A stretch of 46,292 nt of DNA, taken from positions 1 through 46,292 of the forward strand of contig KQ960878.1 in the NCBI GenBank assembly GCA_001553355.1, read 5' to 3'. This stretch comes from Veillonellaceae bacterium DNF00626 (GTDB taxonomy: Bacteria > Bacillota > Negativicutes > Veillonellales > Dialisteraceae). A program made the position numbers and the translations under genes. Under the pieces are notes generated by a model. The model worked only from the letters and a program-made list of their open reading frames with translations. It had not been told where the DNA came from and ran no database searches. This document shows, piece after piece, positions 37,244-44,833 of this stretch. How positions within the stretch are numbered: position 1 is the first letter of the stretch; each line of letters starts with the position of its first letter.

Positions 37244-38485
37244 ATGCATAAAGAATTACAACGGGTGCAAGAGAATGCTATGTCTCTTTGTGCACCTGTT
37301 TTTCATGAAATGGAAAATATTTCTCTTTACAACATGGAAAAAGTGCTGACGGCATTTCGCAAGGCACATTTATCCGCTTACCATTTTGCCCCTACTAACG
37401 GCTATGGTTATGGAGATCCGGGGAGAGAAAAATTAGAAGAAATATGGTGTCACATATTTCATACAGAAGCTGCATTAGTGAGGCCTCAATTTGTGTCCGG
37501 CACGCATGCATTAGCTACCGTGTTATTGGGCTTATTAAAACCGGGAGACACAATGCTATCAGCGGTCGGCGCACCCTATGATACGATGCAAAGCGTCATT
37601 GGACTGACAGGAAATGCACCGGGAAACCTAAAAGAACGAGGGATACACTACAAAGAAGTGCCCCTTCGCGAAGGAACTTATGACTTGAAAGCCATAGCCG
37701 ATGCCGTGGATGAACATACCACACTTGTGGAAATACAAAGATCATGCGGATATATGCTTCGACATTCTCTTTATCCCGAAGACATTCAAAAAATTATTCA
37801 AGTGGTCAAAGAAAAAAATCCCAAAACTATTTGTTTTGTAGATAATTGTTATGGAGAATTTACCTGCAAAGAAGAACCTACAGATGTAGGCGCAGATATT
37901 ATCGCCGGGTCATTAATAAAAAATGCCGGTGGTGGATTAGCGCCGACCGGAGCATATATTTGCGGTAAAGCAGACTTAGTTGAACTATGTGCACACGTAT
38001 TGACAGCTCCCGGATTAGGGAATGAAATGGGATCTTATGCCGGTGGATACCAATCCTTTTTCCAAGGATTATTTTTGGCACCTCATATAACGCGGCAAGC
38101 GATGATGAGTGCCGAATTTTGTGCTGCGGTTTTTAAAGAATTAGGATTTACCGTTACTCCTGAACCGGGACACCTACGAACCGATTTAATTACTGCTGTT
38201 ACCTTAAAAACAGAAAACAACATGTGTCATTTTGCCAAAGCCATTCAAAATTGGTCACCGGTAGACTCAGATGTGACACCCTTGCCTGATGCGATGCCGG
38301 GGTACGTCGATAAGATTATTATGGCAGCCGGTACATTCGTTCAAGGCTCAACTATAGAAATGTCTGCTGACGGGCCGGTGCGAGATCCCTATGTCATGTA
38401 TTTCCAAGGCGGGCTTGTTTTCGAACATGCACAATTAGCCATTATGGGAGCGGCAGAAAAGATTTTAGAAGAAATGAAGAAATAA
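37244..38485 (+). CDS. ynbB: Methionine gamma-lyase family PLP protein (YnbB-like)
   Basis: A 413-residue PLP-dependent protein of the Met_gamma_lyase (formerly aluminium resistance) family, commonly found beside hfq in Firmicutes. The likely PLP lysine is Lys226 in AGSLIKNAGGG, preceded by CFVDNCYGEF, where the Asp contacts the cofactor ring. GYGYGDPGR and VSGTHALA are conserved substrate-side motifs. True substrate is not established. It lies 6 nt after hfq and ends the operon at a strong terminator. Confidence 0.88.
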   Translation: MHKELQRVQENAMSLCAPVFHEMENISLYNMEKVLTAFRKAHLSAYHFAPTNGYGYGDPGREKLEEIWCHIFHTEAALVRPQFVSGTHALATVLLGLLKPGDTMLSAVGAPYDTMQSVIGLTGNAPGNLKERGIHYKEVPLREGTYDLKAIADAVDEHTTLVEIQRSCGYMLRHSLYPEDIQKIIQVVKEKNPKTICFVDNCYGEFTCKEEPTDVGADIIAGSLIKNAGGGLAPTGAYICGKADLVELCAHVLTAPGLGNEMGSYAGGYQSFFQGLFLAPHITRQAMMSAEFCAAVFKELGFTVTPEPGHLRTDLITAVTLKTENNMCHFAKAIQNWSPVDSDVTPLPDAMPGYVDKIIMAAGTFVQGSTIEMSADGPVRDPYVMYFQGGLVFEHAQLAIMGAAEKILEEMKK

Positions 38486-38525
38486 AAACAGTAAATTGAA
38501 ATAATCAAACTTATGAACAAACTAA

Positions 38526-38565
38526 AAAAGCACTGTCAATGTAAAACAGACAGTGCTTTTAAAAA
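38526..38565. terminator. Terminator between ynbB and lexA (convergent)
   Basis: A perfect 12-bp stem (38526-38537 with 38549-38560) with an 11-nt loop, bounded by A-runs and T-runs on both sides. It serves both the + strand operon and minus-strand lexA. Confidence 0.88.
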
Positions 38566-38571
38566 TACCAA

Positions 38572-39201
38572 TTAATAATGTCTATACAAACCGATGACCT
38601 TACCACGGATACGTACATTTCTTGTTAGAATCGGTTCATAATTATCATTCTCCGGTTGCAGGCGGATATGATCAGCCTCGCGATAGAAACGCTTTACCGT
38701 AGCCTCATCCTCAAGAAGTGCCACTACGATATCACCATTTTGTGCCGTTTCCTGCTCAGCTACAATCAGATAATCACCCTCTTCAATACCGGCATTAATC
38801 ATACTGTCACCGCGAACCTCCAAGATGAAACAATCAGCATCTCGACCAACCAAGGCAGACGGTAAAGGAAATACATCTTCGCAATACTCATCGGCGTACA
38901 TCGGATCACCTGCATGCACAGCACCGATAAGAGGCATCGGAACCATTTTCTTTTTGTGCCAAGAATTTTCATCTACAATTTCAATAGCACGAGAACTGGA
39001 TGGATCCTTTTTAATGAATCCCAATTCTTCCAACCTTGATAAATATCCATGAACAGTAGAAGTCGAACGTAGACCAACAGCCATACCAATTTCACGTACC
39101 GTAGGGGGGAACCCATCCTCCCAAATCTTTTTTCGTATAAATTCCAAAATATGACTTTCTCGTGAAGTCAGGCTTCTATGATCATTTAATTTTTTCGTCA
39201 T
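38572..39201 (-). CDS. lexA: SOS repressor LexA
   Basis: LexA represses the SOS regulon and cleaves itself when RecA is activated. The 209-residue protein has an N-terminal winged-helix (PPTVREIGMAVGLRSTSTVHGYLSRLEELGFI, given by positions 32-63). The cleavage site is Ala97-Gly98 in VHAGDP, and the catalytic dyad is Ser133 (RGDSM) and Lys170 (ATVKRFYRE). The frame continues far upstream, but AAGGAGG 8 nt before 39201 and the family start (MTKKLNDHRSLTSRE) fix the ATG. It is divergent from yneA, as in Bacillus. Confidence 0.96.
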   Translation of the reverse strand: MTKKLNDHRSLTSRESHILEFIRKKIWEDGFPPTVREIGMAVGLRSTSTVHGYLSRLEELGFIKKDPSSSRAIEIVDENSWHKKKMVPMPLIGAVHAGDPMYADEYCEDVFPLPSALVGRDADCFILEVRGDSMINAGIEEGDYLIVAEQETAQNGDIVVALLEDEATVKRFYREADHIRLQPENDNYEPILTRNVRIRGKVIGLYRHY

Positions 39202-39244
39202 CGAGAATGCCTCCTTCAAAACCTTAAAATAACTATATATTTTT

Positions 39245-39273
39245 ATTATAAACGTTAACAAAATATAAAGCAA
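39245..39273 (-). promoter_or_regulatory. lexA promoter
   Basis: On the minus strand, TTGCTT (39273-39268) and TATAAT (39250-39245) are 17 nt apart. An imperfect 21-bp dyad with GTTC/GAAC half-sites (39275-39295) lies just upstream of the -35. Confidence 0.75.
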
Positions 39274-39444
39274 ACAAAAGTTCACCGAACATTTGATACA
39301 AAAAATAAAAAATTCTATTGCCGGGAATTTTAGCATTGGATAAAAAGACCTGAAATGCGATGACTTTAAGCGGTTAACAGAGAAATGAGTAATTTCCCAT
39401 CGAGTATTATATAGGAATATTTGAAATAAAAAGAAAAACACCTA

Positions 39445-39473
39445 TTGACCGAACAGATATTCTGTGCTATTCT
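39445..39473 (+). promoter_or_regulatory. yneA promoter overlapped by a LexA box
   Basis: TTGACC (39445-39450) and extended -10 TGCTATTCT (39465-39473) have a 17-nt spacer between hexamers. The first LexA box begins inside the -35, an ideal position for repression. Confidence 0.8.
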
Positions 39474-39508
39474 CTATATAGAACAAACATTCGACAAAAA
39501 TTTGTTCG
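39450..39508 (+). promoter_or_regulatory. Three candidate LexA boxes
   Basis: Against the Gram-positive LexA consensus CGAACNNNNGTTCG, three 14-mers match 8 of the 10 fixed positions: CGAACAGATATTCT (39450-39463), AGAACAAACATTCG (39480-39493) and CAAAAATTTGTTCG (39495-39508). They run from the -35 to about 22 nt before yneA. Confidence 0.75.
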
Positions 39509-39530
39509 ATGGAGAAGGCGGTGTCAGGAA

Positions 39531-39794
39531 ATGAAAAAAATTTTAGTACTGTTTATAATAAGTGTATTTTGCTACGGTTGGATTGCCAATGCATCGATAT
39601 TTTCATCAGAAGTAGTTTATAAAGAAGTAGAAGTAAATAGCAATGATACATTATGGGATATTGCAGCTAAAGAAGTAGATAATACAACCGATATCAGGAA
39701 ATATATTTATGATATACAAAAAATAAATCATATAGAACACGATACACCACTTGTGCCCGGACAAATTATTAAAGTGCCGGTATCTTACAAATAA
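39531..39794 (+). CDS. yneA: YneA-like SOS cell-division inhibitor with LysM domain
   Basis: An 87-residue protein with an N-terminal membrane/signal segment (about 3-22) and one LysM domain (about 32-84) with VNSNDTLWDIAAKE, INHI and LVPGQIIKVPV. In Bacillus, YneA is a LysM membrane protein encoded divergently from lexA and induced by DNA damage to delay septation. The same place, architecture and size occur here, and LexA boxes cover its promoter. This makes it the likely SOS checkpoint protein, acting at the envelope. The start follows AGGAA closely (a GGAGAAGGCGG stretch lies further up). The position-based name is strong inference. Confidence 0.85.
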   Translation: MKKILVLFIISVFCYGWIANASIFSSEVVYKEVEVNSNDTLWDIAAKEVDNTTDIRKYIYDIQKINHIEHDTPLVPGQIIKVPVSYK

Positions 39795-39850
39795 AAAATA
39801 AAATGCCGTAAACGGAATGCGCTCTTCGTTTACGGCATTTTATTTTTCCT
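39794..39850. terminator. Bidirectional terminator between yneA and the recombinase gene
   Basis: A perfect 21-bp stem (39794-39814 with 39827-39847) around a 12-nt loop. It overlaps the last codons of the minus-strand recombinase gene, so it ends both convergent genes. Confidence 0.88.
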
Positions 39851-40823
39851 TATCAAAAATCATTGAAATAGGATTATTCGTAAATACGCTTGCTTCATTA
39901 ATATAATGACGCACCATTTCCACCGACTTATGTCGTGTTTGCTTCATGATTAAACGTTCTTCGATACCGTTTAATGCCGCATAGGTAGCAAAACCATGTC
40001 TTAAACTATGAGCACCATATAAATCAACCGGAAGACCGATGGCTGATACATATTTCTTTACAATTAAATTGATGGTCTTGTCATTGATGCGTCTGGTAGC
40101 GACCTTTTGACTCTTTAATATACCTCGAAAAAGAGGACCTGAAGTAATTTTTGATACATTCATCCAATGCTTGACAGCTCGTACAGCGCACATATTTTCT
40201 TCTTTTATATAGGGAATACCCACAGATTGACCGGCTTTTTCCTGATCTGTTTTGGAATGAAATAAAGTGACAATCATTCCTTGAGGGAAGAAAGATAAAT
40301 TTTCTACATCTAATCCTGCCAATTCACTTCGGCGAAAAGCACCCAAAAAGCCAAGCAAAAGAATGGCCTTGTCCCGTGCTCCCACGAGAGAAGTGTCATC
40401 TATGAGAGAAATCATCTTCTCTAATTCCTCCCAGTAAATAGGAGTTTTTCCTTTTTGCATGATTCCTTTCATGCGATGTAAACCGATGAGCGCTTCCCGA
40501 ACAAGCCAAGCATGGCAAGGATTGTCTTCAGTATATCCGGCAGCATTAAAGTTTTCAGAAATAGCACTGATACGCCGACGAATAGTAGACACCTTAGCAT
40601 AATCTGCCAAATCGTTAATATAATTAATAATAGTTTCAGACGTAGCGGGGAACGACGACTGATGGTGATAACGACACCAATCACAAAAATCATTCCAATC
40701 AGATTCATAAGCATCGATGGTATTCTCCGATTTCGTTTCAGCTAATGTCGCCAAACTTTTATCAGATAATCCCGTATTCTCTTGAATCCTTACAAAATCT
40801 CTGATATAAAAATGATTTTTCAT
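39840..40823 (-). CDS. Tyrosine recombinase/integrase
   Basis: A 327-residue site-specific recombinase. An N-terminal SAM-like core-binding domain (about 15-115) is followed by the catalytic domain with Arg164 (GAFRRSEL), Lys191 (HSKTDQEK), His272 and Arg275 (HSLRHGFAT), His298 (TRHKS) and nucleophile Tyr307 (VRHYINEA): all active-site residues are present. GAGGTGG lies 8 nt before ATG, and a TATAAT (40864-40859) lies upstream. No phage or plasmid genes, tRNA or attachment repeats adjoin. It is not an XerC/D by its context, and may act in DNA inversion or as a remnant of an integrated element. It borders the surface-protein cassettes. Confidence 0.92.
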   Translation of the reverse strand: MKNHFYIRDFVRIQENTGLSDKSLATLAETKSENTIDAYESDWNDFCDWCRYHHQSSFPATSETIINYINDLADYAKVSTIRRRISAISENFNAAGYTEDNPCHAWLVREALIGLHRMKGIMQKGKTPIYWEELEKMISLIDDTSLVGARDKAILLLGFLGAFRRSELAGLDVENLSFFPQGMIVTLFHSKTDQEKAGQSVGIPYIKEENMCAVRAVKHWMNVSKITSGPLFRGILKSQKVATRRINDKTINLIVKKYVSAIGLPVDLYGAHSLRHGFATYAALNGIEERLIMKQTRHKSVEMVRHYINEASVFTNNPISMIFDKEK

Positions 40824-41307
40824 TGTAAAGCCACCTCATATTTTGGATACATACTTAAATTATACTATAAACAAAAGATTTCTGTATATCTATATGCTCG
40901 ATTGAGAATAGATGACACGTATTAACTCGTTTAGCATGTATCAATTTCATAACATTACATTTACCGATTTCAGTCACGGTAAGAATGCTGACAGATAGAG
41001 AATATTGTTACAATGTGCGTGATAAAAAGCTCATTATATGAAAGGCCACATTTATCGTCAATTTCTTCATGATTATGACCTTTTCCATACATGGAGAAGA
41101 TTTTTGCTTTTAGTGATATTTCCATAAAATAGCGACAAAAAATATGCTATGAATTGACAGAGGAAATAAGTTGTAAAATTCCTAATAACTAATTGGAAAA
41201 CTTTTGATGTTCATGTATAATCATTACATGTGAAGAATTTATTGAATAAAAGTTGGTACTTACGATTCACCGAGTAAAAGTTGAAACTCATCTTATCAAA
41301 ATATAAC
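40824..41307 (+). other. Intergenic region between the recombinase and the first B12 cassette
   Basis: No coding frame was found in these 484 bases. The left end holds the recombinase promoter and ribosome binding site (minus strand). Further right lie a short hairpin (CATGTA 41212-41217 with TACATG 41225-41230) and two 17-bp direct repeats of 14/17 identity (41244-41260 and 41272-41288, 28-bp period). A related inverted AACTTTTGA lies at about 41199. The rest shows nothing I can name. Confidence 0.5.
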
Positions 41308-41336
41308 TTGAAAAAAGAAAAAATATATTGTATGAT
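41308..41336 (+). promoter_or_regulatory. Promoter of the first cobalamin-riboswitch cassette
   Basis: TTGAAA (41308-41313) and TATGAT (41331-41336) are separated by 17 nt, about 50 nt before the aptamer. Confidence 0.8.
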
Positions 41337-41386
41337 AATTTATATTAGATATGGTTATAAATTAAATGAATAAAATAGATTAAATG

Positions 41387-41544
41387 AGAATACTCATGGG
41401 AAATATCGGTGTGATTCCGAAACTAGCCCGTAGCTGTAAAGTGAACATTGTCATGGAAAATCTGGCACACAGACATGGCAATGTGATGAACGAAGTCAGA
41501 ATGCCATGGATTCTTATCTGTTGGTGACTTGCGTGGCATGAGTA
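41387..41544 (+). promoter_or_regulatory. Cobalamin riboswitch 1
   Basis: Core elements in order: GGGAA (41398-41402), GGTGTGATTCC (41408-41418), GCCCGTAGCTGT (41426-41437), a variable stem CATTGTCATG/CATGGCAATG (41446-41455 with 41474-41483) and the B12 box GAAGTCAGAATGCCA (41492-41506). TACTCATG (41391-41398) can pair perfectly with CATGAGTA (41537-41544). The core GCCCGtaGCTGT departs from the usual GCCCGCaACTGT. It precedes the autotransporter gene and should make it respond to cobalamin. Confidence 0.88.
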
Positions 41545-41590
41545 CAGATGTGGTTAAAAAACTTCATTTGTGTTAATGTTGCGCTTTTTT
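41531..41590 (+). terminator. Riboswitch 1 expression-platform terminator
   Basis: GCGTGGCAT (41531-41539) pairs with ATGTTGCGC (41576-41584, with three G-T pairs), followed by TTTTTT. The 5' arm also contains bases that can pair with the aptamer, so terminator and aptamer compete. Confidence 0.65.
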
Positions 41591-41638
41591 ATAGTAGAAT
41601 ATGTAATAAAGCCACTATTCCAAAAAGGGGGAGGACAT

Positions 41639-41677
41639 ATGAAAAGAATTATTTATCGAAGTCATAGACCGCCATAA
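41639..41677 (+). CDS. Putative 12-residue leader peptide of cassette 1
   Basis: ATG followed by codons for MKRIIYRSHRPP and a TAA stop, with a very strong ribosome binding site GGGGGAGG 4 nt upstream. It lies between the riboswitch terminator and the autotransporter gene. Such a short frame could be chance, but the ribosome binding site is among the best in the window and cassette 2 has a similar basic peptide in the same place. It may act in translation-linked control of the downstream gene. No homologue is known to me. Confidence 0.4.
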   Translation: MKRIIYRSHRPP

Positions 41678-41775
41678 AGTTTTTGTTATATGTTTTGTAA
41701 AAGTAAAAGGGGAAATATTTTTGCAGTTGAATAATAAGAATAAAAAACTATTTTTATCAAAAGGAGATAATGATT

Positions 41776-44445
41776 ATGTGGAAAAAAGAAAATCAAATCA
41801 ATATGAAAAAATTGGCTGCCGGCGTAGCTATATTACTGATGGCAGGATGTTATCAAGCAATGGCAGATAATAGTGATATAACAAAAGTGGAACCGGTGGA
41901 GAAGATTGAAGTAGATTTAAATAAGCCGGTGAATATGCAAATCGCTGAAACTATACATTATGCCGATGAAACAAAAGCTTGGTGGAGTAAAACAGGACTT
42001 TATGACGGAAAAGGAAATTATAATTTTAACCACGATGTGACCTTAGATGTAAAAGCAGAAAAAGATATGGCAGGGTTGGAGTTTGATCCTCACTTTGGTA
42101 CTGTATTTTGGCATGGAGATACCAAGGGAAAAATTAATATGAACGGTCATAAATTGGTAGTTAAAGCATCAGGAGCGGCAGGAGTTGAAAGAAGAACTCC
42201 GTATGGCATTTTACAATATAGCGGTGATTTAACGATAGAGAATACAAAAGGAATTGATATAGAAGTAGACAGTACACATAGTACATATGGTCGTGGAATA
42301 TGGGTAGGTGGTATACGTAGCGTAACCAAATTTTATAAAGTGCCGGGATATTCCAATTTGCATATTAAAAACGGAGACAGTTGGGATGAGGCTGTTAAAA
42401 TTCGTGTTATTGGTAAAGGAGAAGACTTTGGTGCGGTTGAAGCCAATGCTGAAGATGGAAGAGCAGACATTACCATTGACGGTTTGGTAGACATCGTTTC
42501 AAAAGACTGGAGAGCTATAGAAGTGCACGGAGGACCCGCAAATAAAATAAACAAAGGGAAGGCACATATTTTTATTGGCGGTGGAAAAATTGTAGGTACT
42601 GATGTGGCATCTATTGCTGCTTATACTGCCGGAGAAATTGAAATTAATGCAAAGTATGAAATAAATAGAAACACAAATAAAATGGAAATAAAAGCCTTAT
42701 CGGAAACACGCCCGGTACAAATTGTAGGAGATGTAAGTTCAGAAAGTGATGGAATTATCACATTGGGATTGAATAACAAAGATTCTTATCTCCAAGGCCT
42801 TGTAACTACGACCGGTATTTATGGCATCAGCAGATTTACACAAAAACCGGCTTTAATTCCGGGGAACGTTTATATGCGATTAGCAAATGGGGCGACATGG
42901 ATACATGAACAAGTAGGGGTTGGATATATCAACGAAAAAGGGCATGATGCAGATGTGCATAGACGTGTTATCGGTGCATCTCCGGATAGTGAAGTTCAGA
43001 TATTACAAGCATCCAACGGAATCATACGCCAAAATGCGAAACATAAACTGACTATTGATGATTATAGTGGAGATATGAAAGTTATTTACAAACATGATGG
43101 AGACGGCAGTCGGGGAGAAAACTATAAAGCCGGTGATGTAGTAATTAAAACAGCACGAGAAGGCTCTATTATAACGATGATAACCGACAATAGTGGAATT
43201 AATATGCAAGATGCCGATGCTGTGGATCATGCGCTTAATGCATTAGCAGGGAAACTGATTTATGAAGGTTATAAAAATAAAGAAAATAACTTGAGTGGTC
43301 GTGTGACTATAGCAGAAGGTGTACTTGATTCTTCTGTCACTATGAAATTAGGCGATTTGAAAGAAATGGCGTTTAATGCAACAACCGGACAAGGAAGTTT
43401 GAAAAAAGAAATTAATCAAGCAGACAAAAAAGAGCATACCATCATTGTAGAAAAAACAGCGAATGACAAAGAGATTCAGAATGTGACACCGAAAAAAGTA
43501 GAAAAAGAAGTAGGGAAATATGAAACACAGACGATGATGGGATTACGAATGGGATTTACCGCTGTTAATACTGCATGGAGTATTTATGGAAATGATTTAG
43601 AAAGACGTATGGGAGATGTAAGACTTCTAAATAAAGAAAGTGGCGTGTGGACAACATACGAAAGCGGTAAAAACGATTTTAATGGAACTGATGCAGATAA
43701 ACAAGAAATCTACTATATGCAGAAATATAAAAAAATCCAAATCGGTTATGATAAAAAAGTTGGTGATTTGATTATCGGTGGTGCTGCAGAATATGCAGTA
43801 ATAGATAATACTTTAGCCGACTTGGGGACAAGCAAAATTACCGGAATTAGTGGAGCTATTTATGGAACAAAACAAGGAGAAAATGGTAATTACGTTGATG
43901 TTATTGCTAAATTTGGAACATTGAACAACAAATTTGATATCAAGGCGATGAATTTAAATGCTGATATTAAAGGGGAATACAGAGTACCGGCTTATTCAAT
44001 TAGTACAGAATTTGGGACACGGAAAATATTAAAAGACGGAATTTATGTAGAACCATCTATTGAATGGACACTGAGTCGTGTAGAAGGAGATACAAAAGAA
44101 GTAGCAGTCGAAAATCAGCAAAAAATGACAATTAAACAAGGCGGTATGAATAGCTACGTTGGTAGATTAGCGTTAGCATTAGGAAAAGAAACCGAAAAAA
44201 GTCAAGTATTTGCTAAATTGGCAGTTGCACGGGAATTCAATGGAGAAATGAAAACAGAATTGACAATGAATAATACGACTAAACAATCCAAGATTAATTT
44301 ACGTGACACATGGCTTGACTTTGAAATCGGAGGCAGCTATAAGATGAGCGAAACAAGCTACATCTATGGTACATTTACAAAGAATATCAAATCTAAATTT
44401 AATAATAAATGGAGATTGGATGCCGGTATACGATTTGCATTCTAA
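41776..44445 (+). CDS. Autotransporter with beta-helix-like passenger, B12-riboswitch controlled
   Basis: An 889-residue secreted outer-membrane protein. Residues 1-9 are a hydrophilic extension, then NMKKLAAGVAILLMAGCYQAMA is a signal peptide (cut likely after Ala30). Cys25 sits in a lipobox-like MAGC. The passenger (about 31-580) is rich in short G-, N- and D-containing beta-strands of the kind that form right-handed beta-helices in autotransporters (NGHKLVVKASG, LTIENTKGIDIEV, ADITIDGLVDI). The C-terminal 300 residues form the barrel, with alternating strands and the outer-membrane terminal pattern WRLDAGIRFAF ending in Phe. ATG 41770 also fits the frame, but 41776 lies 9 nt after AAGGAG and aligns with the paralog. 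The ligand is unknown; riboswitch control suggests a corrinoid-related surface role. Confidence 0.88.
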   Translation: MWKKENQINMKKLAAGVAILLMAGCYQAMADNSDITKVEPVEKIEVDLNKPVNMQIAETIHYADETKAWWSKTGLYDGKGNYNFNHDVTLDVKAEKDMAGLEFDPHFGTVFWHGDTKGKINMNGHKLVVKASGAAGVERRTPYGILQYSGDLTIENTKGIDIEVDSTHSTYGRGIWVGGIRSVTKFYKVPGYSNLHIKNGDSWDEAVKIRVIGKGEDFGAVEANAEDGRADITIDGLVDIVSKDWRAIEVHGGPANKINKGKAHIFIGGGKIVGTDVASIAAYTAGEIEINAKYEINRNTNKMEIKALSETRPVQIVGDVSSESDGIITLGLNNKDSYLQGLVTTTGIYGISRFTQKPALIPGNVYMRLANGATWIHEQVGVGYINEKGHDADVHRRVIGASPDSEVQILQASNGIIRQNAKHKLTIDDYSGDMKVIYKHDGDGSRGENYKAGDVVIKTAREGSIITMITDNSGINMQDADAVDHALNALAGKLIYEGYKNKENNLSGRVTIAEGVLDSSVTMKLGDLKEMAFNATTGQGSLKKEINQADKKEHTIIVEKTANDKEIQNVTPKKVEKEVGKYETQTMMGLRMGFTAVNTAWSIYGNDLERRMGDVRLLNKESGVWTTYESGKNDFNGTDADKQEIYYMQKYKKIQIGYDKKVGDLIIGGAAEYAVIDNTLADLGTSKITGISGAIYGTKQGENGNYVDVIAKFGTLNNKFDIKAMNLNADIKGEYRVPAYSISTEFGTRKILKDGIYVEPSIEWTLSRVEGDTKEVAVENQQKMTIKQGGMNSYVGRLALALGKETEKSQVFAKLAVAREFNGEMKTELTMNNTTKQSKINLRDTWLDFEIGGSYKMSETSYIYGTFTKNIKSKFNNKWRLDAGIRFAF

Positions 44446-44473
44446 AAGCATAGATAAAAAAATATAATTATTT

Positions 44474-44508
44474 CAGGCAATCATTCTATTCAGTGGTTGC
44501 CTGTTTTT
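44474..44508 (+). terminator. Terminator of autotransporter 1
   Basis: A 10-bp stem CAGGCAATCA/TGGTTGCCTG (44474-44483 with 44494-44503, one T-G pair) is followed by TTTTT. Confidence 0.88.
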
Positions 44509-44601
44509 GGTAAGAATATAAAAAAGTTGAGTCCGGTAGAAATTACATATAATAAATGAATTTAAAATGATAGAACATAAAATCTATAAAGTAAAAAGTA
44601 T

Positions 44602-44630
44602 TTCAAAAAAGAAAGAGGAAATGGTATAAT
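44602..44630 (+). promoter_or_regulatory. Promoter of the second cobalamin-riboswitch cassette
   Basis: TTCAAA (44602-44607) and extended -10 TGGTATAAT (44622-44630), with 17 nt between hexamers, lie about 40 nt before the aptamer. Confidence 0.82.
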
Positions 44631-44667
44631 AAATCCGATAAAAGATTACTTCATTATAATTCAATAA

Positions 44668-44833
44668 ATGCATTATGGAACAATCTGGGAAATTTCGGTG
44701 AGAAGCCGATGCTGGCCCGCAACTGTAAGGGGAGTTCTTTTAGGAGATAGCCGTCATGGGACATAAAAGAACAAAGAACTAAGTCAGAGTGCCATCTGTT
44801 TTTTATATCTGCGCGGCATGAGTGAATATGCAT
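44668..44833 (+). promoter_or_regulatory. Cobalamin riboswitch 2
   Basis: Core elements: CTGGGAA (44685-44691), CGGTGAGAAGCCGATG (44696-44711), the consensus GGCCCGCAACTGT (44714-44726), variable stem GTTCTTTTA/TAAAAGAAC (44734-44742 with 44764-44772), and B12 box AAGTCAGAGTGCCA (44780-44793). ATGCAT at 44668 and 44828 can close the fold. The core is closer to consensus than in riboswitch 1. It precedes the second surface-protein gene. Confidence 0.92.

Noticed and set aside
39202-39441. 80-residue upstream extension of lexA
   Set aside because: It covers the lexA promoter and has no ribosome binding site; the family start is at 39201.
40824-41307. Attachment site for the tyrosine recombinase
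   Set aside because: No tRNA gene and no convincing flanking repeat pair was found; the short direct repeats are too diverged to call att sites.
41720-41866. TTG-started frame overlapping the start of autotransporter 1
   Set aside because: It has a fair purine-rich site but stops inside the signal-peptide region in another frame; no sign of function.
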